This document shows, piece by piece, positions 7,427 through 16,295 of a stretch of DNA of 64,000 nt (its first letter is position 1; every line of letters begins with the position of its first letter). A program made the translations under genes and the position numbers. The DNA lies in NCBI GenBank assembly GCA_934435205.1, contig CAKSAK010000005.1, forward strand, positions 214,991 to 278,990. Direction: 5' to 3'. Under the pieces are notes generated by a model. The model had not been told where the DNA came from, ran no database searches, and worked only from the letters and a program-made list of their open reading frames with translations. The stretch comes from an uncultured Ruminococcus sp. GTDB taxonomy: Bacteria > Bacillota > Clostridia > Oscillospirales > Ruminococcaceae.

Positions 7427-8629
7427 TTACTTATTGACTATCTTAAAGCCTGCGGCTGTAAGAGCCTGTCTTATCTCTCTGATATGATCAAAGTTTCTTG
7501 TTTCAAGAACAAGTCTGAGCAGGCAATCTGTGATATCGCTGTCCTCGCTTGCTCTCTCGTGGTGAACAGAAACAACGTTTCCGCCAAGCTTTGAGATTAT
7601 CTCTGAAACATCTCTAAGCTGACCTGGTCTGTCCTCAAGCTGGATAGTAAGAGTATCAGATCTGCCAGACTTGAGCAGACCTCTCTTGATAACTCTTGAA
7701 AGGATAGTTACGTCTATATTTCCGCCTGAAACAAGACATACGACCTTTTTGCCCTTGATGTCAGGTATCTTATTGAACATTACTGCGGCAACAGGCGTTG
7801 CGCCTGCGCCCTCTGAAACGAGCTTTTGCTTCTCGATAAGGTGGAGGATAGCTGATGATATCTCGTCATCTGAAACTGTAACAACGCCGTCAACATACTT
7901 GCTGCAATACTCGAAGGTATGCTCGCCAGGCTCTTTTACCTTGATTCCGTCTGCGATAGTGTGAACGCTTTCAAGGCACTCTATCTTGCCGTCTTTAAGT
8001 GAATTTACCATTGAAGGTGCGCCCTCAGCCTGAACACCGTATACTCTAACGCTTGGTTTGAGCTGTTTTACAGTGAATGCAACGCCTGAGATAAGTCCGC
8101 CTCCGCCAACCGGAACAACGATAACGTCTGCGTCAGCCACCTGATTAAGTATCTCCAGACCGATAGTTCCCTGACCTGCGATAACATTTTCGTCATCGAA
8201 CGGGTGAATGAATGTATAGCCGTTAGCGTCACGAAGCTCGATAGCCTTTGCATAAGCGTCGTCATAAACGCCAGGCACAAGACATACCTCAGCGCCATAG
8301 CCCTTTGTTGCCTCTACCTTTGAGATAGGTGCGCCGTCAGGAAGACAAATGATAGACTTTATACCGTTCTTTGTTGCGGCAAGAGCAACGCCCTGAGCGT
8401 GGTTTCCTGCTGAGCAGGCGATAACACCGTGTGACTTTTCCTCGTCTGAAAGCTGTGATATCTTATAATAAGCTCCTCTTACCTTGAAAGAACCTGTTAC
8501 CTGAAGATTTTCTGTTTTCAGATAAACGTCACAATCAGGGTTCACCTTTGGCGCATGGATACACGCTGTTGGTCTGATGACCTCTTTAAGCACGTTTGAA
8601 GCGTCAAAAACCTTATCCAATGTAAGCAT
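7427..8629 (-). CDS. ilvA: Threonine ammonia-lyase (threonine dehydratase) with ACT domain
   Basis: A 400-residue PLP enzyme that deaminates threonine to 2-oxobutanoate, the first committed step to isoleucine. The PLP lysine is in TGSFKVRGAY near residue 45, and the phosphate-binding glycine loop is VPVGGGGLISG. A C-terminal ACT domain (TLTIQLEDRPGQLRDVSEIISKLGGNV, about 325-400) is present. The ATG at 8629 has an AGAGG box; the open frame 21 codons longer runs into the T-box terminator and is not used. Control by the upstream T-box ties expression to charging of a cognate tRNA. Confidence 0.93.
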   Translation of the reverse strand: MLTLDKVFDASNVLKEVIRPTACIHAPKVNPDCDVYLKTENLQVTGSFKVRGAYYKISQLSDEEKSHGVIACSAGNHAQGVALAATKNGIKSIICLPDGAPISKVEATKGYGAEVCLVPGVYDDAYAKAIELRDANGYTFIHPFDDENVIAGQGTIGLEILNQVADADVIVVPVGGGGLISGVAFTVKQLKPSVRVYGVQAEGAPSMVNSLKDGKIECLESVHTIADGIKVKEPGEHTFEYCSKYVDGVVTVSDDEISSAILHLIEKQKLVSEGAGATPVAAVMFNKIPDIKGKKVVCLVSGGNIDVTILSRVIKRGLLKSGRSDTLTIQLEDRPGQLRDVSEIISKLGGNVVSVHHERASEDSDITDCLLRLVLETRNFDHIREIRQALTAAGFKIVNK

Positions 8630-8654
8630 AAAAAACAACCTCTTTTTTCTATGT

Positions 8655-8912
8655 AATAAAAAAAGCCCTCGCCTGACTAGAGGCGAAGACATAATATCTC
8701 CGTGTTACCACTCTGATTGCAGACCATAAGCCTGCCACTCATATCTCTTTCTAACGGTGAGAGACCGTATCCGCTTAACACATCTGCTTAGGCGGATCAG
8801 CTCAGAGATGATCCTGACGGCGTTATCCCTGCGGACTTTCACCAAACGTCCGCTCTCTGCGAAGTATTCGCACCGTCACCTTTCTCGTCACAGCCTTTAT
8901 GATATTCAATAC
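8655..8912 (-). ncRNA. T-box leader of ilvA
   Basis: Read on the minus strand, the leader has a stem I with GCAGAGAGCGGACG and GGTGAAAGTCCGC, then GGATCATCTCTGAGCTG, then the T-box AGAGTGGTAACACGG. It ends in a strong terminator (GCCTC...GAGGGC with a T7 tract at about 8660-8690). In the specifier region two overlapping candidates both read ATC (8812-8810 and 8809-8807), pointing to tRNA-Ile, which fits an isoleucine biosynthesis enzyme. Uncharged tRNA should stabilise the antiterminator. Confidence 0.88.
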
Positions 8913-8916
8913 AACC

Positions 8917-8945
8917 ATTATATCACCATAAATATGAATTGTCAA
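8917..8945 (-). promoter_or_regulatory. Promoter of the T-box/ilvA transcript
   Basis: Perfect TTGACA, 17 bases, TATAAT on the minus strand. Confidence 0.85.
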
Positions 8946-8982
8946 CAGCAATAAAATGAATTTTTCTGTAAAACAGAATAAA

Positions 8983-9006
8983 AACCCGCACTTGCGTGTG
9001 GGTTTT
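8983..9006 (-). terminator. Terminator downstream of the 101-aa gene
   Basis: AAAACCCRCAC / GTGYGGGTTTT, an 11-bp stem with a TTTTTATT tail on the minus strand. It abuts the MITE-like element, which lies between it and the gene it would serve. Confidence 0.7.
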
Positions 9007-9182
9007 AAGGCAACACCACACAAGGATCGTGCGTAAGATGCGTAGTCAGATTTTTTGCCAGATCGTATAGAAACGACGCAGGCTAGCTGACGCTAGTCAA
9101 GGAGTTTCTGTGCGATATGGCGGAAAATCTGCAAGCAGATTGCGTACGAAGCCGCTAGGCGTTCCTTGTGTGGTGTTGCCTT
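9007..9182. repeat. MITE-like palindromic element
   Basis: A 176-bp element with perfect 20-bp terminal inverted repeats (AAGGCAACACCACACAAGGA at the left, its complement at the right). The inner part is also largely self-complementary (CAGATTTT...AAAATCTG; GAAACGACG...; GCTAGCTGACGCTAG). It has no coding capacity and is flanked by TTTTAA / TTTAAT. The size, terminal repeats and AT-rich target fit a miniature inverted-repeat element, though a structured RNA cannot be excluded. Confidence 0.65.
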
Positions 9183-9324
9183 TAATTAAGGAAGTATAGA
9201 AAAATATATGAAGAAAACAATCATGAAGTCTTATTAAACTGTCGGTCTTTCCTTTCCGACTGTAATAATATTACCACTGCAATGTGATAGATTTATGTGC
9301 AAAGAGAGTGCATTTGCAAAAATA

Positions 9325-9630
9325 TCACCTTTTGTTTGCGTAATGCACAACGATATGGCGAAGCTTCCCTGTTGTCATATCCCTGCCCTTTATATCCGCT
9401 CCGTTGTGGCTCATAAGCTCAGCGCAAACTATGCCGTCGGTACTGCACCTGAAAACCTCGTGTCCGTCACAGACCACCACAAGCTTTTCACTATCAACAG
9501 ATATTCCGCCTGTTCTTCCGATAACATTTTCCTCTGCACCCTCACGCTCCACCACATAGGAAACCCTCTTTCCGTGATAGCGTCCAAGCTCTTTCAAGGG
9601 CGTACCCTTATTTCTCTTAAATAATCCCAT
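9325..9630 (-). CDS. Hypothetical protein, 101 aa
   Basis: No recognised family. The protein is basic at the start (MGLFKRNKGTPLKELGRYHGKRVSYVVER) and looks like a small beta-rich cytosolic domain, with VVVCDGHEVFRCSTDGIVCAELMSHNGADIKG in the middle. It has no signal peptide or membrane segment. The ATG at 9630 has GGAG five bases upstream. It is alone on its strand and divergent from the DUF421 gene. Base composition resembles the surrounding chromosome. Confidence 0.6.
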   Translation of the reverse strand: MGLFKRNKGTPLKELGRYHGKRVSYVVEREGAEENVIGRTGGISVDSEKLVVVCDGHEVFRCSTDGIVCAELMSHNGADIKGRDMTTGKLRHIVVHYANKR

Positions 9631-9734
9631 TTTACTCTCCTATATCCTTTTATCTGACGTTTCTCTGTCAAAGGAAGAATAATCTGCCACCATATGCAGA
9701 TACTAATGGCATGAATCAAAAGGGGGTCAAACCT

Positions 9735-10445
9735 ATGAACATCACACATACCATTCTTGCCACTGTGGGTTCGATAATAGTCATGTTCGCAATATCAAAG
9801 CTTCTTGGCAACAAACAGATATCACAGCTCACGCTTTTTGACTACATCAACGGTATCACCATAGGCTCTATCGCCTCGGAAATGGCTGTATCCCAGGAAA
9901 TGGACGAGCTTATCGTGCCTGTTATCGCAATGGCGCTTTACGGACTGACAGGCTTTCTGCTGTCGGTGCTTACGATGAAGTCTATCCATTGCCGACATTT
10001 TCTTTCTGGCAAGCCTATCCTGCTTATTGAGAAAGGCAAGATATATCCCGAAAACCTTAAGACCGCCAAGCTTGATGTGAACGATCTGCTTTCAAGGGCG
10101 AGAACGTCAGGCTATTTCGACATCTCAAAGATATACTACGCTATTCTGGAAACCAATGGCACTATCTCATTCATGGAACGTGCCACAGAAGCACCTCTCA
10201 CGCCAAAAGACTTAGGCTATGAGAAGCAGGACGAAAAGCTTTGCACCGACCTTATCCTTGACGGCGTTATTATGGAGGACAATCTGAAATACGCAGGCAA
10301 GGAGATAAAATGGCTCACCAACGAGATAAAAAAGCAGGGCTGTTCTTCCCCTGACAAAGTTTTCCTCTGCATTGTTGACGGAAACGACAAAGTGACAGTG
10401 TTCCCGAAAACTCAGGAGAGCAACAAAAAGATCTACTTCGACTGA
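9735..10445 (+). CDS. DUF421 (YetF/YcaP) family membrane protein
   Basis: A 236-residue protein: three N-terminal membrane helices (about 5-25, 35-55 and 62-82), then the cytoplasmic YetF domain with the family motif SRARTSGYFDISKIYYAILETNGTISF. The exact role of the family is unclear; spore-envelope and stress functions have been suggested for Bacillus homologues. The ATG at 9735 is preferred over 9711 because AGGGGG lies seven bases upstream. Its last 13 bases overlap the convergent maf gene. Confidence 0.85.
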   Translation: MNITHTILATVGSIIVMFAISKLLGNKQISQLTLFDYINGITIGSIASEMAVSQEMDELIVPVIAMALYGLTGFLLSVLTMKSIHCRHFLSGKPILLIEKGKIYPENLKTAKLDVNDLLSRARTSGYFDISKIYYAILETNGTISFMERATEAPLTPKDLGYEKQDEKLCTDLILDGVIMEDNLKYAGKEIKWLTNEIKKQGCSSPDKVFLCIVDGNDKVTVFPKTQESNKKIYFD

Positions 10446-11038
10446 ACCTTCTTCAAAAACTCGTGCAACTCCTCTGCAAGCCTGCTCACAGGCAAACCAA
10501 CAACGTTATAAAAGTCCCCGTCTATCTTTTCCACAAGAAGCGCTCCAAGCCCTTGTATGCCGTAAGCCCCTGCCTTATCCATAGGCTCGCCGCTTTTCAC
10601 ATAGGCTTTTATCTCCTGGTCGGAAAGCTCTCTGAAAGTCACTGCGGTGGTGGCGGAAAAGCTGCTGTAACGACAGCCTCTGCCAAGGGTAACGCCTGTT
10701 ACAACATGATGTGTCTTGCCTGACAGCATTTTTAACATTCTTATGGCGTCAGCTTCGTCCTCAGGCTTACCCAAAACTTCCCCATCGCATATTACAACAG
10801 TGTCACAGCCGATAACAACGCTCAGATCATAGACCGAAGCGATACATCTGCACTTTATCCCTGAAAGATACTCAGGGGCAAGCTCCGGCGTAACGTCCTC
10901 AGGTATTTTTTCGTCACAATCAGAGGGGATAACTCTGAAATTCTCACACATCAATGACAGCAGTTCTTTTCTTCTTGGCGATGCTGAAGCAAGTATAACA
11001 TCATACTCCATAAGCTCGCTTGAAATATTCACTGACAT
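10433..11038 (-). CDS. maf: Maf family nucleoside triphosphate pyrophosphatase
   Basis: A 201-residue protein with the Maf signature VILASASPRRKELL at residues 14-27, and VIGCDTVV, LGKPEDEADAIRML and DKAGAYGIQGLGALLVEKIDGDFYNVVGLP. Maf proteins hydrolyse non-canonical NTPs or dTTP/UTP and are linked to septum control. Start at 11038 is supported by AGGAAG; an internal Met at residue 10 is the alternative. It is the last gene of a leftward envelope/sporulation block, but a terminator separates it from the neighbour upstream of it. Confidence 0.93.
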   Translation of the reverse strand: MSVNISSELMEYDVILASASPRRKELLSLMCENFRVIPSDCDEKIPEDVTPELAPEYLSGIKCRCIASVYDLSVVIGCDTVVICDGEVLGKPEDEADAIRMLKMLSGKTHHVVTGVTLGRGCRYSSFSATTAVTFRELSDQEIKAYVKSGEPMDKAGAYGIQGLGALLVEKIDGDFYNVVGLPVSRLAEELHEFLKKVQSK

Positions 11039-11079
11039 AAAGATCTTCCTTTACTTCTTTTACTTCTTACTCAAAAAGG

Positions 11080-11108
11080 CAACGCACTTATTATCCTGCG
11101 CTGCCTTA
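11080..11108 (-). terminator. Terminator of the zinc-ribbon gene
   Basis: Minus-strand AAGGCAGCGCA / TGCGTTGCCTT with a T-rich tail, ten bases after the stop codon. Confidence 0.65.
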
Positions 11109-11117
11109 GTTTTTTTA

Positions 11118-11813
11118 TTACAACTTCATTCCGCACTCTGAACAGAACTTAACGCCTGCCGGCTCTTTGTGACCGCACTGAGAGCAGAATACAAAACTGC
11201 TGTTTGCAGGCTCTTGCACCGGAGCTTCTGCTATCACCGGAGCAGGCTCTGGCATTGGTGCTGGCTGAGGTGCTGTTTCAGGCTGTGGGATAGGTGCAGC
11301 TGTCTGTGCAACAGCAGGCTCAGGGATAGGAGCAGCTGTCTGAACATTCTGCTGAGCAGGATTGCCATAAACAGGATTAGCCTGTGGCTGAGTATAAGCA
11401 GGTGAAACAGGGTGATTATGATAGCCCTGACTGTTTTGTATAACAGGCTGTGCGCCCATTGGAACTGCACCGCCCTGAGCTGGCTGCTGATAAACAGGCT
11501 GAGCCATTTCAGGCTGTTTTGTTCCGCAGTTAGGGCAGAACGCCATATTCACCGGTATCTCGTGGCCACAGCCGGAACAAAGCTTCATTCCTCTGATGGT
11601 AAGAAGCTGTTCATTAAGATTTTTCAGTTCTTCAAGAGTTGCGTCTATCTGAGCAATAAGGTTTTTCACCTCCGGCTCTTCTATCTTGTCAGCCATTCTG
11701 AGCTTGACAAATCTGCCTATCTCGGTATACTTATCGTTTATAAAGGCAAGCTTTGCGTCTATCTGTGCCTTTACTGCATTTTCAGGTGTATTCTTAGGTG
11801 AAAAAAATCCCAT
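11118..11813 (-). CDS. Double zinc-ribbon protein with Pro/Gln-rich linker
   Basis: A 231-residue protein in three parts. Residues 1-75 are a charged helical, probably coiled-coil region (KLAFINDKYTEIGRFVKLRM...NLNEQLLTIRG). A first zinc ribbon follows (CSGCGHEIPVNMAFCPNCG). Then comes a low-complexity linker of about 100 residues rich in Pro, Gln and Ala, and a C-terminal second zinc ribbon (CSQCGHKEPAGVKFCSECG). No signal peptide. The layout is common in Clostridia but the function is unknown. It follows the SpoIID-domain gene by 18 bases and is probably cotranscribed with it. Confidence 0.7.
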   Translation of the reverse strand: MGFFSPKNTPENAVKAQIDAKLAFINDKYTEIGRFVKLRMADKIEEPEVKNLIAQIDATLEELKNLNEQLLTIRGMKLCSGCGHEIPVNMAFCPNCGTKQPEMAQPVYQQPAQGGAVPMGAQPVIQNSQGYHNHPVSPAYTQPQANPVYGNPAQQNVQTAAPIPEPAVAQTAAPIPQPETAPQPAPMPEPAPVIAEAPVQEPANSSFVFCSQCGHKEPAGVKFCSECGMKL

Positions 11814-11831
11814 TTTTATTCTCCCTTTCGG

Positions 11832-13271
11832 TTATAATATTTCTTCTGTTTTTTGCTCTGTGGCGGTATTGTCCTCAGGCTGAACGTCAGGCGAAGTTGT
11901 TGTAGTATCAGGTGCTTCTGTGGCAGGAGCAGTAGTAACAGTGCCGCTCTCAGCAGGCTGAGTCTGTGCAGGCTCGCTGTCCTTTTTGCTGTCGCCTGAA
12001 GCGTTTCCGCCCTCGTCAACTATCTCTGAATCCTTTATCTCCTTATCTATCTCGTCCTGCGACATCTGACCTCTCTTTACAGCCTTGTCATTTACAGATG
12101 ACAGACCAAGATAGCAATTCACATAATAGTGAGTAAGTATCTGATCGTATGTATAGCCGGCCTCGGCATAATAGCAAGCGCCCCACTGTGACATTCCAAC
12201 GCCGTGACCCCAGCCATAGGATTTGAAAGTGAACACACCGTCCTTATAGCTTATCTCCATGGCGTTCGATTTCACATCAAAGAGATTGCATAGGGTGATG
12301 CCTGTTATCCTAGCTTCACTGCCCTCATAGGTACAGCTCGTATGGCCGTCGATAGTAACTGCGCTTATATACTTTCCGCTGAAAGCAGAATCTATTTTAA
12401 ACCAGTTCTTCACGTCATCAGAAAGCTTTATATCAGTTTGGCTCTCGATACGCTCCTTGACCTCGTCTTTTGTATATGTAGTTTCAATGCCCCAGTTAGG
12501 GTCTTTATCGTCAAACTCGCTCTTTACACGCTTGAGATAAGGATAAGAAACGCCCCATATATCCTCGCTGGTGGTAGAATAACCTGCTGTTGAAGCAGAA
12601 TAAACGGCATTTATGATATTGCCGTTATACATAACAGTTTGACCCTCAACGGCATTTATACATCTTTCTATCTTTGAAGAATATCCGCTTTTAAGTCCCA
12701 CCGTAGGTATAGCGCCGATAGAATCGTTAAATCTGACCCATGTATAAGCCGCCACTGCCTGCGCTTTTATGGCTTCCTCGCCCCACTCGCCGCCTATCTC
12801 GCTGTTGACTATCTGACAGAGCAGTTCATGACCATTAAGAGTGACGATATTTCCTGAGATTATATCATTGACAGTATAATACTCATCAGCGACGCTTCTT
12901 GTATCAGTAAAGTTAGCAGGGTCGTTCTTTATATCGTAATACTCGCCCTTATCCTCAGGCATTTCCACAGTGAACTCACTGGCAAAAGCTTTTTTCTTTG
13001 TGGTCTTTGCCTGCTTTTTCTGCTGAACATAAGACATATCATACTTATCCACAGAGGACTTTTTGAACTTCACAAAGTCATAGACCTCAGTAGCGGCAGT
13101 GGTCTTAACGCTTTGAGCTTCAACGTTTTTGACCTGCACCGCAGGGGCTTTTTCTGCGCCCACGCTATTATTATCCAACAACAGCTCACCGCATATACCA
13201 ACGGCGGTTATGCTCATTACTGCTGCGCAGACATTTGCACATATCTTTTTTGTCATCAAATTCATCGTCAA
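11832..13271 (-). CDS. SpoIID/LytB-domain protein
   Basis: A 479-residue exported protein. An N-terminal hydrophobic segment (about 8-28) is followed by a spacer and then the SpoIID catalytic domain (about 140-390), with LLCQIVNSEIGGEWGEEAIKAQAVAAYTWVR and YGWGHGVGMSQWGACYYA. The domain is a lytic transglycosylase that trims stem-less peptidoglycan. The C-terminal 85 residues are a Thr/Pro/Glu-rich tail, unlike the compact SpoIID of the engulfment complex, so this may be a paralogue. The likely start is TTG 13271, seven bases after AGGA; ATG 13265 is the alternative. Confidence 0.85.
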   Translation of the reverse strand: MTMNLMTKKICANVCAAVMSITAVGICGELLLDNNSVGAEKAPAVQVKNVEAQSVKTTAATEVYDFVKFKKSSVDKYDMSYVQQKKQAKTTKKKAFASEFTVEMPEDKGEYYDIKNDPANFTDTRSVADEYYTVNDIISGNIVTLNGHELLCQIVNSEIGGEWGEEAIKAQAVAAYTWVRFNDSIGAIPTVGLKSGYSSKIERCINAVEGQTVMYNGNIINAVYSASTAGYSTTSEDIWGVSYPYLKRVKSEFDDKDPNWGIETTYTKDEVKERIESQTDIKLSDDVKNWFKIDSAFSGKYISAVTIDGHTSCTYEGSEARITGITLCNLFDVKSNAMEISYKDGVFTFKSYGWGHGVGMSQWGACYYAEAGYTYDQILTHYYVNCYLGLSSVNDKAVKRGQMSQDEIDKEIKDSEIVDEGGNASGDSKKDSEPAQTQPAESGTVTTAPATEAPDTTTTSPDVQPEDNTATEQKTEEIL

Positions 13272-13466
13272 GACACTGTCCTTATCTTCAAGCGGTCACA
13301 CCGCAAAACATTCCCATTGGCAGCAAAATACTCACTGCATACCTAAATAATAGTTTATCAAATACTGAAAAAAAGTCAAGACAAAGCTAAGTTTCGTCCT
13401 GACTTTTCAGCATAATATACAATTTTATATCCGCAATATCAGCGTTTTAGCCAAAAACTTCAAATA

Positions 13467-14570
13467 TTACTTGAAGTATCTCTGACCATCAAGCTCCATG
13501 CAGAATGTGAGTGATTCAAACCAAGCCGCTGTGCTTCCACCGCAATACTGTGGAGCGTAGTAATAAACTGCGCCGTTTGAATTATCCTCGCCGTTCAGCG
13601 CTCTCTTTGCACAATCTATAGTGTTCTGAGTTGGCTTGTTTCTGCCGCTGTAATAGCCGTTTATTGCTGTGAACTGATTTGGCGCTGTAAGAACATCGCT
13701 TATAGAGCTTCCAAATCTGCCTGTTTTCACTCTGTTGATGATAACATTTGCAACAGCGATCTTGCTCTGCTCTGAGCAGTTTCCTACCTCGCCCTGAAGA
13801 ACGTAGCAAAGCATATCAAATTCTTCATCTGTATAGCTTATAACTGAACTGTTCGAGCTTGCTGCTGTTGTGGTTTTCTTTGTTTCTGTCTTTTTTGTTT
13901 CAGACTTTGTTGTCTGAGCCTTTGTTGTCGTAGTCTTTTTTGTTTCAGACTTCTTAGCTGCTGTTGTAGTTTCGGACTTTGCAGCGGAAGTTGTTGTTAC
14001 TTCTGCCTTTTTAAGATAGTCCTTCATTACATATCCGCTGTAGTCGCCGTATGTAACCTTATACCAACCGTCGCTTGTTTCAGCCGTAACGATAACTTCC
14101 TCGTCTGTTGCAACGATAGCTTCTATCTCTGAGTTCTTGTCAGCCTTTTCTCTGACGTTCACGATCTCAGTTGCGACCATTGTTACCTTATCGACCTTTG
14201 TTTCTTTTGCTGCATTTTTAGTTGTTTCTGTCTTTTTTGTTGTGGTGGCTTTGGCGGAAGTTGTTGTCTCAGACTCTGCCTGTGCCATTTTATACTCGCT
14301 GATACCCGCTTTTCTCCATGTAACGGTGTTCATTGAAGTATAGGTCTCATCTCTCTCAGTTTCTGCTTCTGTCACAGAAGTGGTCTTAGTGTTGGTTATT
14401 GCAGCTTTTGTGTCCTTCTGAGCCTCGTTGTTGCCGCTTGTAAGTGCGAAGATACTTACTGTACCTATCATCAGCACTGCCAGCGCACCGCTGCCCAGCA
14501 TTGTTCCTACTTTCCTGACCGACGGCTTAGCTGTTCGCTTTATGCTGTCTTCAGTTTTTTTCTGCTTCAT
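13467..14570 (-). CDS. SH3 domain plus SleB-type cell wall hydrolase
   Basis: About 367 residues. A short basic cytoplasmic tail and one membrane segment (VGTMLGSGALAVLMIGTVSIFAL) are followed by a Thr/Lys-rich spacer and a bacterial SH3 domain (VNVREKADKNSEIEAIV...GWYKVTYGDYSGYVMKDYL). A second Thr/Lys linker leads to the Hydrolase_2/SleB domain (EFDMLCYVLQGEVGNCSEQSKIAVANVIINRV...YAPQYCGG). The glutamate in QGEVG is the expected catalytic acid. Such enzymes cleave spore cortex or vegetative peptidoglycan. The start is uncertain: ATG 14570, or GTG 14579 or 14618. YpeB, the usual SleB partner, is at 20016. Confidence 0.85.
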   Translation of the reverse strand: MKQKKTEDSIKRTAKPSVRKVGTMLGSGALAVLMIGTVSIFALTSGNNEAQKDTKAAITNTKTTSVTEAETERDETYTSMNTVTWRKAGISEYKMAQAESETTTSAKATTTKKTETTKNAAKETKVDKVTMVATEIVNVREKADKNSEIEAIVATDEEVIVTAETSDGWYKVTYGDYSGYVMKDYLKKAEVTTTSAAKSETTTAAKKSETKKTTTTKAQTTKSETKKTETKKTTTAASSNSSVISYTDEEFDMLCYVLQGEVGNCSEQSKIAVANVIINRVKTGRFGSSISDVLTAPNQFTAINGYYSGRNKPTQNTIDCAKRALNGEDNSNGAVYYYAPQYCGGSTAAWFESLTFCMELDGQRYFK

Positions 14571-14679
14571 TTTAATCACATTACCCTTTCCGACCGTCTG
14601 CACGCAAACCGTCTTCACTGCCGTCCGTGAGCTTGACGCCAGCTAAAATTTATTTTACACCGATTTGGTGTAATAAACA

Positions 14680-15750
14680 TCAATAATCCCAGCCGAAATA
14701 TTTCTTATTGTTTCCGTATACATTTCTCCAGCATTTAGGAAAATAAATATCCTTATTTGCCTTGTCCTTGTAGGAATCTATTATAAGATCCAGGTTATCG
14801 TCAGCCGTCATTTTCTTTGCCACGATGACCCACCTGAGATTTGAAGTTTCGTTTGTACAAGTTGAGAGCGATATATACTTATCGTCTGCTGTACACTCGA
14901 TATCGTTTGAATACCACGAACGCTTTCTCACTTCTGAGATCCAATCGTCGAACTTATAGTCGGCGTCGTCAAAATATCTGGTAGTCCAGTATTTGAAGAG
15001 CTTTCCGTCGTCCTGACTTTCACGTATTCCCGTTACAAAAGCACCCACGATAACATACTTACAGTTGTTGTCATAGATAGTATTGAACTCTATAACAGGA
15101 TATTTCTTAAGAAAATCAACGCCCTTTTTATACTCAGTAAGGTGAGTAAAGGAAGTTCCCACATATCTCATATTGTGGCCGTATATCGTGATATTGTCAG
15201 ACTGCCCGTCCTTATTTATGGTAGACCAAGCGTCTGCATAAATGCTTCCCGATTCGTAATACTGCTTGTCAATATTCTTGTAAAGATAATATTCATTATC
15301 CTTGCCTTTAAGAACAGGGAAGTTTATATATTCATCACCTGCGGAATTTTTAAAGCCGGGGATCTTTATCCAGCCTACGACATCCTTGTTTCTTTTCAGA
15401 AGCTTCTTAGCCCAATCCTGAACTTCTCTGTCCTTCGTTGAAGCCTCAGGGTCAGAAACGTCTATATCGTCTGAGCCGTTATTCTTGCTCAGGTCAACGT
15501 CATCGCTAAAGTCAGGCTCGTAATTTACGATCTCCTGCATATAGGACTGATCCTGCTCATCGGCTTTCAGAAAATCAGAAAGCTCGTTAAGAGAAACACA
15601 GAAAAGCACGATAGAGAACATGAACACTATCTTTCTGAACACTTCTCCTGCTCCGTCGCCCTTCCACGGGATAAAATATCTTACTACTCTTATAAAAAAG
15701 TTTGTATCGTCCTTTTCGGACAGATTCATTGTTTCATTAGCCATTGACAT
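14680..15750 (-). CDS. srtB: Class B sortase
   Basis: A 356-residue membrane-anchored transpeptidase. One N-terminal transmembrane helix (about 40-60) is followed by an acidic spacer and the sortase beta-barrel. The catalytic triad is readable: His192 in TIYGHNM, Cys298 in SLSTCTNE and Arg306 in NLRWVIVAKK. Class B enzymes have the long helix between the anchor and the barrel seen here. It should anchor secreted proteins to peptidoglycan, but no obvious LPXTG/NPQTN substrate is in the window. It lies five bases after pncC, so the two are cotranscribed. Confidence 0.92.
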   Translation of the reverse strand: MSMANETMNLSEKDDTNFFIRVVRYFIPWKGDGAGEVFRKIVFMFSIVLFCVSLNELSDFLKADEQDQSYMQEIVNYEPDFSDDVDLSKNNGSDDIDVSDPEASTKDREVQDWAKKLLKRNKDVVGWIKIPGFKNSAGDEYINFPVLKGKDNEYYLYKNIDKQYYESGSIYADAWSTINKDGQSDNITIYGHNMRYVGTSFTHLTEYKKGVDFLKKYPVIEFNTIYDNNCKYVIVGAFVTGIRESQDDGKLFKYWTTRYFDDADYKFDDWISEVRKRSWYSNDIECTADDKYISLSTCTNETSNLRWVIVAKKMTADDNLDLIIDSYKDKANKDIYFPKCWRNVYGNNKKYFGWDY

Positions 15751-15755
15751 TTATT

Positions 15756-16295
15756 TCAAGCCTCCGCCTTTTGTTCATACAGCTCAAGCACCATTCTCAG
15801 TGCTGCTTCTGTTGTAAGCATACGGATCTTTCTTCTGTCCAAATTCTCATATTCTTTATAAAGCTCAAGCCGTCTGACTATTTCTTTCTGACGACTTCTC
15901 ACTGAAACATACACAGTTCCAACAGGCTTCTCCTCAGAGCCGCCGCTTGGTCCTGCAATACCTGTGACAGCCACTGCACAATCTGCACCGAAAAGCTTCA
16001 GCGCACCCTTGCTCATTTCACTGGCTGTCTGCTCAGAATAAACAGTATACTGCTCCAGCGTTTCCTTTTTCACGTTCAGAAGCTTCATCTTTATTTCCTC
16101 TGTATAGGTGCAAGCACCGCCGAGAAACATTTCCGACGCTCCCGAAACGGAAGTGATCGTCTGGCTTATCATTCCGCCTGTACAGCTTTCCGCAGTACAC
16201 AGCTTCCGACCGCTCTTTATCATATATTTTACTACACTTTTTGTAACTATGTCAATACTATCTGTAACCACTTTGTCACCTTCAGCAAATTTCAT
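15756..16295 (-). CDS. pncC: CinA-type nicotinamide-nucleotide amidase
   Basis: A 179-residue stand-alone CinA C-terminal domain with KLCTAESCTGGMISQTIT near residue 35 and VAVTGIAGPSGGSEEKPVGTVYV in the middle, both conserved. It deamidates NMN to nicotinate mononucleotide in NAD recycling. The N-terminal competence/ADP-ribose pyrophosphatase half of full-length CinA is absent. ATG 16295 is chosen because an AGGGGTGAT Shine-Dalgarno sits at the right spacing; the frame opens 12 bases earlier at a GTG that overlaps that box. First gene of the pncC-srtB unit. Confidence 0.9.
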   Translation of the reverse strand: MKFAEGDKVVTDSIDIVTKSVVKYMIKSGRKLCTAESCTGGMISQTITSVSGASEMFLGGACTYTEEIKMKLLNVKKETLEQYTVYSEQTASEMSKGALKLFGADCAVAVTGIAGPSGGSEEKPVGTVYVSVRSRQKEIVRRLELYKEYENLDRRKIRMLTTEAALRMVLELYEQKAEA

